Assembly: GCA_947175045.1 (NCBI GenBank)
Contig: CAMWLH010000116.1
Coordinates: 1 to 6,666, forward strand
DNA: 6,666 nucleotides
Source of the DNA: an uncultured Clostridia bacterium
Lineage (GTDB): Bacteria > Bacillota > Clostridia > Oscillospirales > Ruminococcaceae
Reading direction: 5' to 3'
Notes under the pieces: model-generated
What the model saw: only the letters and a program-made list of their open reading frames with translations
What the model was told of the DNA's origin: nothing
Databases searched by the model: none
Shown here: one piece after another, positions 6,080 to 6,666 of the stretch
How the letters are laid out: every line of letters starts with the position of its first letter
How positions within the stretch are numbered: the stretch's first letter is position 1
Position numbers and translations under genes: made by a program

Positions 6080-6666
6080 TTACTTCTTGTCGTCTCTCTT
6101 CTTGCGCTTTCTTGTAGCCAGTACAAGTGCCAGAGCCGCCGCGGAAGCCGCCATAGTCCCAACGGGAAGTCCTACGCCGGTGTGAGGATTGGAATCCTCC
6201 AGACCGTCAACGTCGCCAAGAGGCACGGGAATATCATCGAAAGGAGTCAGCTCCGAATCCTCACCGTCCGTCGGAGTGTCGCCCAGCGGAACAGGAGTGT
6301 CATCAAAGGGAGTAAGCTCCACATCCTCGGCATCGGTATCCGTATCTCCCTCATCTTCGGCACTGTCCACCATCTGAGGTGTATCGTCCTCAGGCTCGGG
6401 CTCCGAATCAACATCGGTATCCGCGTCATCACCGGGAGTCGTATCCGCGGGAGTGTCGGGAGTGGACTCCTCGGGTGTCGGAGCATCCGTATCCGTGTCT
6501 GTGTCGGTATCCGTATCGGATTCATGAACTACGCGATGTCCGCCGGAAGGAGGAGTCGTGGGTTTTGGCGTATCATCATCGGTGTCAGTATCTGTATCTG
6601 TATCGGTATCAGTATCTGTATCGGTATCAGTGTCCGTATCGGTGTCCGTATCTGTGTCTGTATCAG
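6080..6666 (-). CDS. Wall-anchored surface protein, C-terminal part (start beyond window)
   Basis: The frame is open from the TAA at 6080-6082 to the window edge (195 codons), so the gene enters from the right and lacks its start here. In protein order it shows 14 Asp-Thr dipeptides (6581-6664), a Pro/Thr linker with GGHRVVHES, five more Asp-Thr pairs, and a Pro/Thr/Glu/Asp-rich stalk. Two 22-residue repeats, each with ELTPFDD(T/I)PVPLGD (6278-6319 and 6212-6253), come next. The end is a sorting signal: NPHTG (6176-6190), a hydrophobic stretch rich in Ala, Leu and Val, and the basic tail RKRKKRDDKK. This arrangement is that of a sortase substrate: the acidic repeats act as an extended stalk through the cell wall, with the functional N-terminal domain outside this window. 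An internal ATG at 6371-6373 could be mistaken for the start, but the open frame and composition continue upstream. The ligand or function is unknown. Confidence 0.85.
   Translation of the reverse strand, partial: DTDTDTDTDTDTDTDTDTDTDTDTDTDTDDDTPKPTTPPSGGHRVVHESDTDTDTDTDTDAPTPEESTPDTPADTTPGDDADTDVDSEPEPEDDTPQMVDSAEDEGDTDTDAEDVELTPFDDTPVPLGDTPTDGEDSELTPFDDIPVPLGDVDGLEDSNPHTGVGLPVGTMAASAAALALVLATRKRKKRDDKK
6212..6319 (-). repeat. Two tandem 22-residue repeats before the anchor
   Basis: ELTPFDDTPVPLGD and ELTPFDDIPVPLGD are 66 bases apart start to start and differ at one residue in 14. The flanking residues of the units diverge more (TPTDGED against VDGLEDS). The VPLGD part recalls the acidic EDVPLA-type segments that precede LPxTG anchors in many Gram-positive proteins. 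This is a recent in-frame duplication in the spacer before the sorting signal. Confidence 0.8.
6581..6664 (-). repeat. Hexanucleotide (Asp-Thr)n coding repeat
   Basis: Fourteen consecutive GAY-ACN units encode Asp-Thr dipeptides and continue past the window edge, so the true length is unknown. Both Asp codons and all four Thr codons are used in mixed order, so the DNA is less uniform than the protein. A shorter block of five Asp-Thr pairs occurs at 6488-6517. The organisation is analogous to the Ser-Asp stalks of staphylococcal Sdr/Clf proteins. Confidence 0.85.

Noticed and set aside
6581..6666. The hexamer repeats as a CRISPR array or a satellite
   Set aside because: There are no spacers, the unit is six bases, and it translates as Asp-Thr dipeptides in frame with a downstream sorting signal, so it is a coding repeat.

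Overview
The window looks like a chromosomal segment from a low-to-mid GC Gram-positive anaerobe of the Clostridia, plausibly an Oscillospiraceae/Ruminococcaceae gut bacterium. The reasons are a lipoprotein-type binding protein with a Gly/Ser/Asp/Asn linker, a sortase-type C-terminal anchor of the NPxTG kind, strong GGAGG ribosome binding sites and a cytidylate kinase-like gene of a type common in Clostridia. This is an inference from sequence character, not a match to a named genome. Every gene I can support lies on the minus strand, so the biological reading order runs from the right end of the window to the left.

Right end (6080-6666): the C-terminal part of a wall-anchored surface protein whose start lies outside the window. 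It has a long Asp-Thr dipeptide repeat, a Pro/Thr/Glu/Asp-rich stalk, two 22-residue tandem repeats and an NPHTG sorting signal. A strong hairpin (6035-6065) follows it. The 258-base gap 5822-6079 also holds a perfect-consensus sigma-A promoter (TTGACA, 17 bases, TATAAT), a short leader, and a direct repeat upstream of the promoter.

Centre (1031-5821): a complete five-gene branched-chain amino acid type ABC importer, livJ-livH-livM-livG-livF, encoding a lipoprotein receptor, two permeases and two ATPases. From livH onward the genes are tightly packed: livM/livG share one base and the other junctions are 11-14 bases. Only the livJ-livH junction is long (138 bases). It contains a long hairpin and a second, 33-base dyad, which probably uncouples expression of the abundant receptor from that of the membrane complex.

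Left end (1-1005): two genes continue the operon with no visible terminator between them: a cytidylate kinase-like P-loop protein, and a YcxB-like membrane protein that runs off the window. The second has an in-frame TGA at codon 23, after which the same frame stays open to the window edge, so it is a probable recent pseudogene or a gene restarted downstream.

Most of the window is a conventional transporter operon. I do not see a new defence, mobile or RNA system. The items most worth a second look are the interrupted YcxB-like gene, the Asp-Thr repeat surface protein, the structured livJ-livH spacer and the phased direct repeat upstream of livJ.
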